Part shown: piece after piece, positions 1 through 9,215 of the stretch
Position numbering within the stretch: the stretch's first letter is position 1
Layout of the letters: every line of letters begins with the position of its first letter
Source: Penium margaritaceum
Lineage: Eukaryota; Streptophyta; Zygnematophyceae; Desmidiales; Peniaceae
Assembly (NCBI GenBank): GCA_023375785.1
Contig: SZWC01025442.1
Coordinates: 9,534-34,888, forward strand
Direction: 5' to 3'
Length of the DNA: 25,355 nt
Position numbers and translations under genes: made by a program
The notes under the pieces: generated by a model
Database searches by the model: none
Told to the model about the DNA's origin: nothing
The model's input: the letters and a program-made list of their open reading frames with translations, nothing else

Positions 1-748
1 TCCACATGTGTCACTCGACAATCAACTCAGCGACCCCAACTACGCCCCATTTGTAACTCGACACTTGTATACATGTGTTCGATCATTTTGACACTTGTCA
101 TCGAGGTACACTTACCGCTAACTATAAAATGCTCAAGTGTCCCTAATCATCAATCATGTTTTGCCTCGCAACTTCTACCAGTTTACCATCTACTCTCCAT
201 TTGGAATAACACAGATGTACAGAGGTTCCCAAAATCCGCAAGCAGGCATTACGGTCCCTACATTTGTGGTCCACCACGCGTCTCTTACGCCAAGAGGGAT
301 GGTTCACAAGGATGAGATGAGGAGCGGAAGACGATCCGATGAATTGGGACGATTGGATGATTTGTATTTAGGAGTATCCGTTCTTCTATGAAAAGTGCCA
401 AACATATCAAGCGCATTTATTCAGTGGCATAAAACACAATGAGGCATGCATGAGGTCTTGGATGCTCGAGTTAGGTGGCATGTGCAACGGCGCATCGTAA
501 GTGGTCACTTCAAGAAACTCTGCCAAGAAGTCAGAGGGTTTCGAGAACGTCAAGGCGCAATCCTATAAGAGTCTAGCGGATTCGAGAAATATACCCAACA
601 GTAGAGAAACATCAATATGGTTCGCGATGCTTTTGTTGAGCCTTCTAGAAAGTGGTCAGACGTGTCAGAACCTTCAAGAACGAACACCGTAGGTCGGGGC
701 AGGGGCCCCCTTTTAGCTACGACATCCCATGGCGTTAGCACGCATAGG
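1..748. other. No recognisable gene; likely 3' flank or LTR remnant of the gypsy relic
   Basis: I find no protein similarity here in any frame. The part next to position 748 lies directly downstream (minus strand) of the gypsy chromodomain, where the 3' end and LTR of that element would be expected. No clear LTR edges or polypurine tract are visible. A TTCTAGAA motif lies at 643-650. The open frames in this stretch are short and look like chance. Confidence 0.4.
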
Positions 749-985
749 TTAGTCACGCGTGTGGTAGCCATTGATCAGATGATCGACATATCGGAGGTTG
801 TCGTAGTGCTCCCACTTGTTGTGCAAGGTGTCGTAGCCGTGCCACTTGACCAAGTATTTGATTGTTTTTCCATGTCGTCGATGACTGAGGATGTCTACTA
901 TTATGTGCTCCATTTGAGCTTGCTGACATGGAAGACTGGGTGGAGGACTGGGTCCACCTAGAGCAGTGTCGGGAAATTCTTCCAA
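749..985 (-). pseudogene. Integrase C-terminal tail and chromodomain of the gypsy relic
   Basis: The minus-strand frame contains a chromodomain, with IKYLVKWHGY followed by a W-E-x-x-x-N-L type segment (NKWEHYDNLR). In chromoviruses this module sits at the end of integrase and is thought to steer integration to chromatin carrying particular histone marks. In a second frame, at about 915-960, the motif LHPVFHVSKLK is readable. This is the conserved end of the gypsy integrase GPY/F region, so a frameshift separates the two parts. A stop lies just upstream of the HPVFHV motif. Chromodomain identity is confident; function is lost because the integrase core is absent. Confidence 0.85.
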
Positions 986-1139
986 TAAAATTCATTGTAA
1001 CTCCTCAGATAGTGGAACAACAACTTGGCAAGTCAATTGTTGTTGCCAATAAGGACCAGAAAACTAGAGATTGGTTTCAGCGTACCCCCCGAACTCCCCG
1101 TAACCCTTCGTGATAGTATCGCGAGGCACAAGACTCATT

Positions 1140-1725
1140 CGATGAGCAATGCGTAAATCTCAGCCATCAAGTCATATTCCTGACTTAAATAATCTGCTGG
1201 ATTTGTTTCTCCAGGTTAGTACTTGATGCCATAGTAGAAATTGGACTCGAGGAACTCAATCCATCGAGGATTTTAACTTTGCAGATTTCGTTCAGCCTTG
1301 AGATATTTGAGCGTGTGGTGGTTGGTTTGGAAAATGCATCACTGACGTTCCAGGTAACGCCGCCACGTTTTGAAGGCATGCATGAGTGAAAAATTTTCTT
1401 TCTCATGCACCCTACAGCTGACTCATAGCCTGCCTAGTTTTTGTGATATCTACGCAGCCGGTTGTTCTCCACCACCGCTGTATTGGAGGAGAACACCTCC
1501 AATCGCTCGATTGGAACGTCTATGGCCATGATGTAGTTTACCATTGGATCCACGAATCGTAGGCCTGGCATCAAGGTAAGAGCTTTTGTAAAGAGTCCAG
1601 CTCTTATTGTTCACTATCTCCCAAACTCCACTAAGTTGTTCTACGAGTAAGATCGGAGATAGGCGCTCAAAACCAGGCGTAGTGTTCCACAAGTCGAAGG
1701 TATTGGTTACAGAATACAAAGAACA
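1140..1725 (-). pseudogene. RNase H domain of the gypsy relic
   Basis: Read on the minus strand in three alternating frames, this stretch shows the expected RNase H landmarks: a run ending in MPGLRFVDP, then AIGGVLLQ, then a segment starting HEKENFSLMHAFKTWRRYLE and another with HHTLKYLKAERNL and NPRWIEFLES. These match the usual gypsy order of DASxxAIGGVL, the HEKE/ALxxWRHYL block and the TDHxxLxYL and RWxxFL blocks. The frames change at about 1505 and 1405, so at least two indels have accumulated. It lies directly downstream of the reverse transcriptase in the same strand order. Confidence 0.8.
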
Positions 1726-2530
1726 CTTGTATGTCTCGAACGTTGGTCAACGTCAGCAAATGAGCAACTGCTTCAACTTTCTTCGGGTCCATGGTGATCT
1801 CTCCGCCGTCGATGATGCTGCCCATGAATTTGATCGAACCGCTACCAGAACCGCACTTCGAGAGTTTTCCGTAGAATTACTTTCTTTCTTAAATCTCAAC
1901 AACATTTTGGAGATTTCCATGCTCCTCCAGGATGGCTGTACACCAAAATTTTGTTGAGGTGTAAGATGTCTGATTCATTGAGGAACGGCCAAAAAACATT
2001 GTTCATTACCATCATCAATGTTGGAGGAGTAGCTTTGAGTACGAGTGGCATGACCGTGAACACGAAGTGTCCATATCCAGTGTTGATTATTGTCTTCTCA
2101 ATTTCCCTATCATGTACCTAGATTTGATAACAGAAATTGCGTACGTAAATTTTGGTGAAAACGTTCGCCTGCTTGAAGAAGGGATTAGCTGTTTTTGAAG
2201 GTAATGCCATTCAACACTCGGTAATCCATGCACATATGCATCTCGCCCACTTTCTATGTCACAAAAACTACAGGTGCTGCGTAGGGTGACATAAAATGGC
2301 TTGATGAACCCCTCACCAAGCATCTCATCCATCTGCCTCCTTAGTTCGGTCAGCTCATGCGCACTCATCCACTAGGTTCTTTTAACCGTCAATCTGTTGT
2401 CTGACCTCAGGTCTATTTGGTGATCGATGCTACATTGTGGAGGTAATCATGGAGGCAGGTCGTTGGGAAAAACCCCTTGAAACTTCTCAACGAGGGATGT
2501 AATATTCTTTGGAACAGCTACAAACCTGTC
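1726..2530 (-). pseudogene. Reverse transcriptase domain of the gypsy relic
   Basis: The N-terminal part reads VEKFQGVFPNDLPP, a stop, LPPQCSIDHQIDL, another stop, then MSAHELTELRRQMDEMLGEG and FIKP. This is the entry region of Ty3/gypsy reverse transcriptase, and both stops are explained by single base changes. Farther on, MCMDYRVLNGITFKNS is readable in another frame. At the C-terminal side KFMGSIIDGGEITMDPKKVE matches the conserved KFLGHIVSxxGIxxDPxKV block before RNase H. The central YLDD catalytic box is not recognisable: the part between about 1920 and 2090 is badly scrambled or partly deleted. A decayed pol copy. Confidence 0.85.
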
Positions 2531-2747
2531 AAGTGTCGAGGTCGATGTCGTGGCGTTTGGTGCCACATGCAGCATAAGCGTGGCTTTTCCACATGGATAC
2601 TGGGAAAACGAAAGAAGTTACAGAAGTACACGCACCAATATCAACCTGGAAACTTGGCAAGTTTTCAGCCATTCCGGACACGTTTGCATCCCTATCAAAG
2701 GATTTTGAAGTGGTTCTTCATAATGAACTACCTCGAGAGTAATACAT
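2531..2747 (-). pseudogene. Probable pol segment upstream of the gypsy reverse transcriptase
   Basis: Translating the minus strand and allowing for stops gives peptide-like stretches such as LPSFQVDIGA, VSMWKSHAYAAC and TKRHDIDLDT. These lead straight into the reverse transcriptase entry region without a gap. The position is that of the protease-to-RT linker of gypsy pol. I see no protease active-site motif (DSG or DTG). The right end of this segment coincides with the edge of the R repeat, so either R was inserted here or homology of R simply starts here. Confidence 0.5.
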
Positions 2748-3440
2748 TATGCCCCTTAGCATGCCCGGGTGCGGCGCCGGAAGGCTTTGGCAAGTCGTTG
2801 GAGGGAGGAAAACCCTCACATTTTTTTTAGCTTCCTGGATAGTGCTCCAAATCCAGATCAGATGAAAGTCCCTGAAAGTTGACGAGCTGTTGAAATTGGT
2901 GCAACTGAATTACCAAATTTGGACAAGTTTTGAGAGAGATATGAGCTTCCAAATCTGGGGTGTGCACGGCGGCTTGGGGAGTTAGCCACGGTTTGACTTC
3001 TGGTGGAAAATCCATTGGAATGAGTAACAAAGCTACATCTTGTGGATGATTCCCGGAAAATTGCCGAGTCGTCCGGTCAATAAGGTCCACTGGAGTCAGT
3101 AGTACAAGTTGTTTCTGGGGGAGGTAGTCAAAATCCTGGCTCGGATTCCAAAACTCAAAACTATAGTTTGTTACTCAAGGACTTCGTCGAAATTCCGTCT
3201 GCAGATCCATGGACAGATTTTGAACTACATGAATCCCCATCACCAAACTCGATGATGACCTCATCAAAACAGACCCCAAACAGGGACATCCATGCCTCTG
3301 GAAAAGCGTTTTGATGGGTCATTGTTGTGCGAGGGTGCCACGGCGGACGGGCATCACACGTGCTACTAACTAAGTGGCTGGATTGGTCTGCCACGGATAA
3401 GTATGCTCTTGGTGAGCTGGTAATGCTCAAGTACATCGAG
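2748..3440 (+). repeat. Dispersed repeat R, copy 1
   Basis: This copy aligns over its whole length with the copy at about 4105-4780 in the same orientation, and with the inverted copy ending at 11476. Shared landmarks are the edge near GCATGCCC..GTGCGGCGCC, a CTCACATTTT block, GAGCTTCCAA..TGGGGTGTGC, CAAAATCCTGGCTCGG, CCCCATCACCAAACTCGATGA, and AACAGACCCCAAA. On the minus strand the three copies also share short frames, for example a CFDE..I-I-x-F-G-D-G-D peptide. I cannot assign R to a known family. It lies between a gypsy pol fragment and a coding-like segment on the same strand, so it may be either an insertion or part of a related element. Confidence 0.75.
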
Positions 3441-4020
3441 AAGATGCTTGTATGCCTTGATAGCTTATAGAAGGTTTAGTTCATCAGGGATATTTGCTAG
3501 ATCGTTTTGCGACCCCTTGTCTGCTTTGGATACAAAGGTCGTTTTGGTGGTTCGAGTACATGCTTGTAATGCTTCTTGGTGTTCCTTACTCGAGGTGAGC
3601 CAAAGTATCATGCTGGGGTTCTGGGATCAGTGTACGTACCGAGGGTGAAAACCCTAAAATATTCCACCGTGGGCAGGTCATGGATTTTGAGCTCCACAAG
3701 GTGGTTGATCGTGACCAAGGTGGAGGCAACAACGTTCTTGAAGGAATCATCATCCTCCTCATTATGGGCCTCCAAGGAGAGCTTGTCCTCAGCTGCTCCA
3801 ACGTCGACATTGACATCGTCTTTGACCATTGCGCCATCATCCATAACGTTTGCTTTGTGTACAACATCGCTCGGGATCCTGGCCTTGTGGTTAGGACATG
3901 GAGGTGAAAATGTCTCCTTCGCTTCCTTCTCCCCCTTTGTGGTGTCCTAAGTGGCAGGGCTGCCATTGGAGATTGGGTAGTGGATGTTCGCCACCTTCCA
4001 GAATGCAACGGATGCGGCAT
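3441..4020 (-). pseudogene. Coding-like remnant with an acidic stretch, unknown identity
   Basis: On the minus strand an open frame at 3844-3608 starts MDDGAMVKDD and runs into a stretch rich in Asp and Glu (HNEEDDDSF). The same frame continues upstream through PCPNHKARIPSDVVHK, and downstream past stops into R copy 1. Position and strand would suit the gag or gag-pol junction of the gypsy relic. However, I see no complete zinc knuckle (CCHC) or capsid motif, so that is only a guess from position. It could instead belong to the element that carries R. Confidence 0.35.
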
Positions 4021-4104
4021 GGCTAGAACCCATCCGACAAGTGCACTCCTTGGATGTGCTCAGGACACTCTACTAGAGTTTTTGGAGGACCTCCTCTGTT
4101 GATT

Positions 4105-5030
4105 ATTTGCCCCTCTGCATGCCCAAGTGCGGCGCCAGGAGGCGCTGACGAGCTGCCAGTGAGGGAAAAATCCTCACATTTTAGGGGCAATCGCCCCTAA
4201 AATTTGACGAGTTGCTGAATCTGGTGGAAGTTGTTTTACAGGAATTGGACAAGTAATGAGGGATACATGAGCTTCCAAGGTTGGGGTGTGCGCAGCGGCT
4301 CTGGGAGCTGGCTGCGGTTCGACTTCCCGTGAATAATCTACCGGACTGGGCAACAAATGTCCATTTGGGGATTTTGCTCCGGAAAGACTGTCCAGTGAAT
4401 GATTTTCTGGATGTCAGTAGTGCAATTTGTTACTGAGGGACAGCCAAAATCCTGGCTCGGCGTCCGAAAATCAGTAGTACATTTTGTTACTTGGGGACTT
4501 GGTCAAAATTCCAAATGCAAGTTCGCGAACAGGTTTCGAACCACATCAATCCCCATCACCAAACTCGATGATTTACTCATCGAAACAGACCCCAAAGGCG
4601 CGAGGGGCACTACCAATACGTGTAGGGACATCTGCACCTCTGGAATGGCGTTTTGATGGGTCCTTGATGTCCGAGGGCGCCTCGGTGGGCGACATGGTGT
4701 GCGCCGCCGACTGAGCGGCTGGATTGGGGTGCCACGCTTTGGCTGACATAGCAGGAGCTACGGTGATGCAAAGCGAGCAAAGTTTAGTGCGTTAAAAAAA
4801 ACTTGACAGGCGCCAAAATTTTTTACATCATATCTATGTTACAAAACTAATGCAAATTTGTGTTATTCCCTTTGAAAAAGTGACTGTCTGACAATTTCCT
4901 TCCACTACCAGACACATAGCGTGAGGCGACCAGAAAGCTCACGCTTACACTCTGAACTCGCTCAAAAGAAGCCGTGATCACAGTGCAGACCAGTCAGGCA
5001 TGTTGGAACTGCCACCATGCGAGGGCCGGT
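4105..5030 (+). repeat. Dispersed repeat R, copy 2 (left inverted arm)
   Basis: This copy is a near-complete inverted match to 10525-11476. The two share the outer edge ATTTGCCCCTCTGCATGCCC, the inner core common with copy 1, and a further 230 or so bases not found in copy 1 (TGTTATTCCCTT, GGCGACCAGAAAGC, TGCTCAAAAGAAGCCGTGA and GGAACTGCCAC are recognisable in both). The inner edge lies near a GCCGGTTT at about 5020-5032. On the minus strand a short frame from 4695 to 4573 starts MSPTEAPSDIKDPSKRH and matches a frame in copy 3. No transposase, reverse transcriptase or LTR feature is visible within R itself. Confidence 0.8.
4178..4203. repeat. Perfect 11-bp hairpin inside R copy 2
   Basis: The arms ATTTTAGGGGC (4178-4188) and GCCCCTAAAAT (4193-4203) are exact reverse complements around a 4-base loop, AATC. 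The corresponding places in R copies 1 and 3 do not keep the palindrome, so it is private to this copy. Confidence 0.7.
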
Positions 5031-5163
5031 TTTTGACAAAGGGCTATGGGCCCACGGCCCTGACCAGTCTACACATCGCTCACGACTTTAGCGGTGGACG
5101 GGATCATTGTCGGGGACGACATCGCCGTCAAACTCTGAGGTCCTACAGTAGAAGAATGCGCAA
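5031..5163 (+). other. Short stretch between R copy 2 and copia A gag; no LTR seen
   Basis: The 5' LTR and primer binding site of copia A would be expected just upstream of its gag. Neither is recognisable here. The sequence passes almost directly from the edge of the R repeat into coding-like gag sequence. Confidence 0.4.
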
Positions 5164-5967
5164 ATGGCGCAGAAGGAGACGCATCCCATCCAGAAATATG
5201 CACGTGGCCCTGGCTATGGGCTATGGAGGTGGTACTTTGGGCTGCACCTCGTGCATAAGGGGTTGCTGGGGGTCATGAAGGGAATGGAATTCCTCGACAA
5301 ACTGATAGTGACGGAAGCATAGAAGGAGGCCTTTGCAAAAAAGAACACGGAGGTCCTCCTGCTACTGGTATCTGGTACGACTGAGTCGCAATGGGGCTAC
5401 TTCCAGGGGTGCAAGCTAGCAGCTGAGGCTTGGCAAACACTTTGCGCCATCCATCAATTAAAGTCGCGAGTGAACAAAATCTGCACAATGAAGCGACTCC
5501 TGACAGTGAGAATCGAGGAGGGAGAATATGTCATCTACTCCATGTAGTAGATCAAGTTGCTCACCTCACAATGTAATGATGTGGTATGGAAGATCGACAC
5601 ACAGATGTAGGCGATGGCCCTCCTCATGGTCTTTCATGACAGTCAGAGACCTCTCATCACCGTCTTGGGAGGATGGACAGAGGACAAGCTCACCTATGGC
5701 ACGGCCGCAAACTACATCCGCAATGAGGTACATCGACAGAGCTGTGGGGATTCCTCGTCTTCCTCATTGGCCCTCGTCACCAAAACACGTGGTAGCGGAA
5801 ACGGGGGCAAGGGAAGTGGCGGACATGGAGGTAGCAAAAAGAGCGCCAAGAAGGATGCGTGTCGCAACTGCGGCAAGGAGGGCCATTGGGCCCGTGAGTG
5901 TACCAAGGAGGCAAAGGCTAGTGGCAAGGATGCTAAAGGCAAGAAAGCACTCCGCAATGACACATGA
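5164..5967 (+). pseudogene. Copia A gag with CCHC zinc knuckle
   Basis: The translated plus strand reads WRWYFGLHLVHKGLLGVMKG, then AAEAWQTLCAIHQLKS, KICTMKRLLTVRIEEGE and IKLLTSQCND. This is the pattern of plant copia gag (the UBN2-type capsid region). Stops interrupt it at about 5321, 5546 and 5608. The final part, 5614-5967, is an open frame starting MALLMVFHDSQRPLITVLGG. After a Gly/Ser/Lys-rich linker it ends in a perfect zinc knuckle, CRNCGKEGHWARECTKE (C-x2-C-x4-H-x4-C), which would bind the element RNA in the virus-like particle. A stop follows shortly after. Confidence 0.88.
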
Positions 5968-6335
5968 AACCACTACCTCAAGAAGGCCAACCGGCGATGC
6001 CTTGAATCCAAAGTGGAGGAGCACACCCTGGTCGAGAAGGCTGGGTTCATGACCTATACCAATTCCAGCAAAGCCATGGTGGTCGCAAACGACAAGGTGG
6101 AGCTGGCAGCCAAGGAGATGTGGACGTGGAGGTGGTGGTTGGTGGGAAGCGGGTGCAGCGCGTCATGAAGGACGTGCAACACGTACCCGGCTTGGCTGAC
6201 ATTCTAAGTGTCATCCGTTTGACGGACAAGGGATACAAGGTGCTCTTCAGAAGAAAGGGGGCAGTCATGCGGAAGGACGGTGGCGGAGAGCCCGTGCTGG
6301 AGGCCGAGCACAATGGAGGCCTCTACATTGTATAG
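5968..6335 (+). pseudogene. Copia A protease-region remnant
   Basis: After the gag stop, frames give EEHTLVEKAGFMTYTNSSKA and then an open frame from 6120 with VGGKRVQRVMKDVQHVPGLA, RLTDKGYKVLFRRKGAV and GGLYIV. This is the conserved segment downstream of the copia aspartic protease (V..LP.L..NLLSV..L.DKG). The catalytic motif (DSGA with a following H-M) that should precede it is not present. It was probably lost by a deletion near 6060-6115. A TAG stop ends the frame at 6333-6335. Confidence 0.75.
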
Positions 6336-7270
6336 ACCAAGGTGATCCTCGTGGTGAAAGATTTAGCAGACTTGCAGGAATGCACCATCAACCTGGCCAA
6401 AGGAGGCGGAGCTGATCTTGAGCTCTGGCACCGATGACTGGGGCATTCCTCAATCGCAGTCATGAAGGAGATGGCAAAGCGTGAGCTGGTACGTAGCCTC
6501 ATCATCACTGGTATAGAAGAGGCAATAGATGCAGCAAATCACAAAAAGTGTGAGCCTTCCATTTTGGGTAAGGCGCTATGCAAACCATTCAACGAGAACG
6601 TGAATCGCGTGTTGGACCCACTGGAGTTCATGCACAGCGACGTATGCTGGCCATTCAAGACGGGGTCAAAGAGTGGTACGCATTGCTTTGTCACCTTCAT
6701 TGATGACTACAAGAGAGAAATCTACAGAAAGGCGAGGTCCTGGACCGGCTCAAGGAGTATGTCGCCGCGGTGGAGAGGCAGACTGACCGGAAGGTCAGAG
6801 TGCTACGCAGCGACAACGGAGGAGAGTACGTGGGCTGTAGCGGGTGGATGAAGCAACAGGGCATAAAATGGGAATGAACTACGCAGTATTTGCCTCAGTC
6901 AAATGGCGTGGCAGAGCGGGCAAACCAGACGCTGTTGAACATGGTACGGACCATGTTGGTGGATGCGAAATTCCCACAAAGTTTCTAGGCAGAAGCTTTG
7001 TGTACAGCAAGCTACACCATTAACCTCACTCCTACAGGAGCGCTGAAGGGAAAGAGCAGCTAGAAGATGGGGCAAGAGGTTTTGAGCAGGTGTAAGCCAA
7101 GTGTGGCACATCTGAAAGTGTTTGGGTGCAAGGCGCACGTGATGGTGCAGGCTGTGTAGAGATGCGACAGCAAGCTGGAACCGCAGGCAAGGTTTTATCT
7201 CTTCCTTGATATGAGAGCGCGCATAAGGCGTACCGACTCTACGACATGCGCAAGGAGTAGGTAATCCACA
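6336..7270 (+). pseudogene. Copia A pre-integrase and integrase
   Basis: The segment opens with LELWHR, a TGA stop, LGHSS (pre-integrase zinc-binding region), then CEPSILGKALCKPFNENVNR and LEFMHSDVCWPFKTGSKSGT. It continues with FVTFIDDYKR, and after a frameshift near 6740 with VRVLRSDNGGEYVG, YLPQSNGVAERANQTLLNMV and KPSVAHLKVFGCKAHVMV. The D,D(35)E catalytic residues of the retroviral-type integrase core are thus still readable: D in HSDV, D in SDNGGEY, E in NGVAER. Stops at about 6875, 6985, 7060, 7155 and 7258 abolish function. Confidence 0.88.
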
Positions 7271-7835
7271 GCTGAGATATTGAGTTTGAAGAGCATCAGA
7301 GCTACATCAGCAGTAACGACTTGGGCGTGGTGGACTCTCCGAAGACGGGGGAGTGGATCTAGCTCCTTGACTACGAGAAAGAGTCCGAAGATGCCAGAGT
7401 TGAGGATGCGGCATCAGAGCACGAAGGTACACCAGCGGTGGCAGCTGATGCAACGGACTCCAATGACGATCAATCTGATGAGGAGATCCATACGAAGGAT
7501 TTGGTGGATGAGGGACCAAGGCTAAAAGGCACGCACTCCCGGTGGAGTGCGTATCGAATGTCGGTGGAAAATCCATTGGATACACCGGCAGTTTAGGCGA
7601 TGTTTTGCCGGAGCGGGAGAGATCCTCGGGGAGTCATCTGGTCAGTTATTCACCGGAATGTGTAGAGTTGGAGGGATCGCAGCAGAGCAACGATGCGCCA
7701 CCAAAACTGCCGCGCCGCAGTGGAAGGTAACAAAGAGCGGGGAAGCGCTTGGAGGCAAGCACCTGTCGATAGATTGGCATGACGCGGTGCATGTTGGCTA
7801 CGTTAACAGAGCCAAATACCGTGTAAGAGGTGCTT
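7271..7835 (+). pseudogene. Copia A linker between integrase and reverse transcriptase
   Basis: This acidic, low-conservation stretch reads DIEFEEHQSYISSNDLGVVD, EKESEDARVEDAASEHEGTP and NDDQSDEEIHTKDLVDEGP, then a frame with APPKLPRRSGR (7710-7730). The spacing and composition are those of the variable linker of plant copia pol. No catalytic motif is expected or seen. Stops and a frameshift near 7720 are present. Confidence 0.65.
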
Positions 7836-8850
7836 GCGTGGCCTGAAGGGGATCAATGGGACGCAACCATCAAATTGGAGCTGACATTCATTATGGAAAT
7901 GACACGTGGGAGCTGGTTGACAGGCCGAAAGATGCCAAGGTCATCAGCTAAAAGTGGGTCTTTAAGACCAAGTTCACAAAGGAAGGTGTGGTTGACAAAT
8001 ACAAGGCACGACTAGTGGCAAAGGAATGCGCACATCATAAGGGGGAGAACTACAGTGAGACGTCTGCTCCGTCGTCAAGTTCACAAGCATCCAGGCGATC
8101 CTTCCGATGGCAGCCGCGAAGAACATGGAGCTCCACCACATGTACATAAAGACGGCCTCAACTGCGTCATAGACAAAGAGATCCACATATTAGTGCTACA
8201 GGGGGTGGAGGTGCCGGAGGGCAAAGTGAGCAAGCTGCGGAAGTCCTTGTATGGGCTAAAACAATCATCCAAATGCCGGTACCAACAGATGGACAACTTC
8301 ATGGCACAACTCGGCTTCAAGCGTTATGGTTTGGATCACAACGTATATGTGTGGTGCGACAAACAGCTCCATCAGATCATTGCACTCTACGTGGATGACC
8401 TAATTTTATGCTCGACGGATCTGCTGAGTATACAGCGGCTGAAAGAGTAGCTGAGCAGCAGTTTCCAGATGTCAGACATGGGGGAGCTGGAATACTACCT
8501 GGGGGTGAGCATCACGTGGAACCAGAGGGCGTTTGAGTTGGGGCAGGCCAAATACGTGGCCGAGGTGCTAAAGCGGTATGTCATGGAGGACTGCAAACCA
8601 GTTGGAAGTCCGGTATCCACGACCTGTGAACTGAGTGCGGCAATGGCGCCACAAACAAAAGAAGAGCGGGAGGACATGGCGGGGGTGCCCTACCAATCGA
8701 CGGTGGGCTGCCTCATGTATGCCATGATGGCAAATCGACCGGACCTGCCCTACGCGGTGGGCCAAGTGAGCAGGTGTGTGGCCGATCCAGGGCCACTACA
8801 CTGGCAGGCGGTCAAGCGCATCCTCCGCTACCTGCGAGTGACGTAGCATG
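7836..8850 (+). pseudogene. Copia A reverse transcriptase
   Basis: Following frames, this reads EVLAWPEGDQWDATIKLE, NDTWELVDRPKDAKVIS then KWVFKTKFTKEGVVDKYKAR and LVAKE: the classical start of copia reverse transcriptase. The palm region VKFTSIQAILPMAAAK is in another frame. Then a long open frame from 8055 has SLYGLKQSSK and the catalytic box ALYVDDLIL (D-D intact) at about 8386-8412. After a TAG at 8448 the frame continues with MSDMGELEYYLGVSITWNQR, QAKYVAEVLKRYVMEDCKPV and GCLMYAMMANRPDLPYAVGQ. At least two frameshifts and three stops are present. Confidence 0.9.
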
Positions 8851-9215
8851 CTCGCTTGAGGTTTCATGGCAAGGGGCGGGCACACCCCTTGCGTCTGGTC
8901 TGCTATACAGATGTAGACTATGCTGGCGATGTGGACAATCAGAAGTCCACATCCGGCTACATGTTCTTCCTCGCTGGTGCAGCGGTCTCGTGGTACAACA
9001 GGGAGCAGGATTGCGTCACAACCTCCACAGTGGAAGCAGAGTACATCGCGCTGGCCAAGGCGGTCAAGGAGGCAGTGTGGCCCCGCAGGTTGCAGGGGGA
9101 GCTGGGCGTGCTGCAGCAGGAGCCTACGGTGGTACAAGAGGACAACAGTGGCTCCGACTCGCTGACCAACAACGATGGGGTCGCTCTCTGGGGTCCGTGA
9201 GGTTGCAAGGGGCAT
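8851..9215 (+). pseudogene. Copia A RNase H domain
   Basis: The open frame from 8856 reads LRLVCYTDVDYAGDVDNQKS, TSGYMFFLAGAAVSWYNREQ, then DCVTTSTVEAEYIALAKAVK and EAVWPRRLQGEL. These are the copia RNase H signature blocks (D-A-D-[WY]-A-G-D, STSGY, S-T-x-EAEY). The first catalytic Asp position is kept (YTDVDYAGD). After about 9165 the match fades, and the usual final block with KHIDVRHHF is not clear. The gene therefore ends in a frameshifted or truncated tail. Confidence 0.88.

Larger units (their letters stand above)
749..2745 (-). mobile_element. Ty3/gypsy chromovirus relic, internally deleted
   Basis: Read on the minus strand, the order is the reverse transcriptase entry region, reverse transcriptase, RNase H, integrase C-terminal tail and chromodomain. 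This is the pol order of Ty3/gypsy chromoviruses. The reading frame is broken by many stops and small indels. The integrase zinc finger and catalytic core are missing: only about 200 bases separate the end of RNase H from the HPVFHVSKLK motif of the integrase tail. No intact LTR was found on either side. The R repeat at 2748-3440 directly adjoins the upstream end. The element is a dead copy; RT, RNase H and chromodomain similarities are each clear. Confidence 0.85.
5164..9215 (+). mobile_element. Ty1/copia relic A (gag-integrase-RT-RNase H)
   Basis: The plus-strand domain order gag, zinc knuckle, protease-region tail, pre-integrase, integrase, reverse transcriptase, RNase H is that of Ty1/copia, where integrase precedes reverse transcriptase. 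All domains can be followed by switching frames. There are numerous in-frame stops (many are TAG where CAG, CGG or TGG would fit) and several frameshifts. The protease active-site motif is not found. No LTR is seen at either end, and it lies between the two inverted R arms. It is inactive. The many readable motifs make family assignment firm. Confidence 0.92.
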
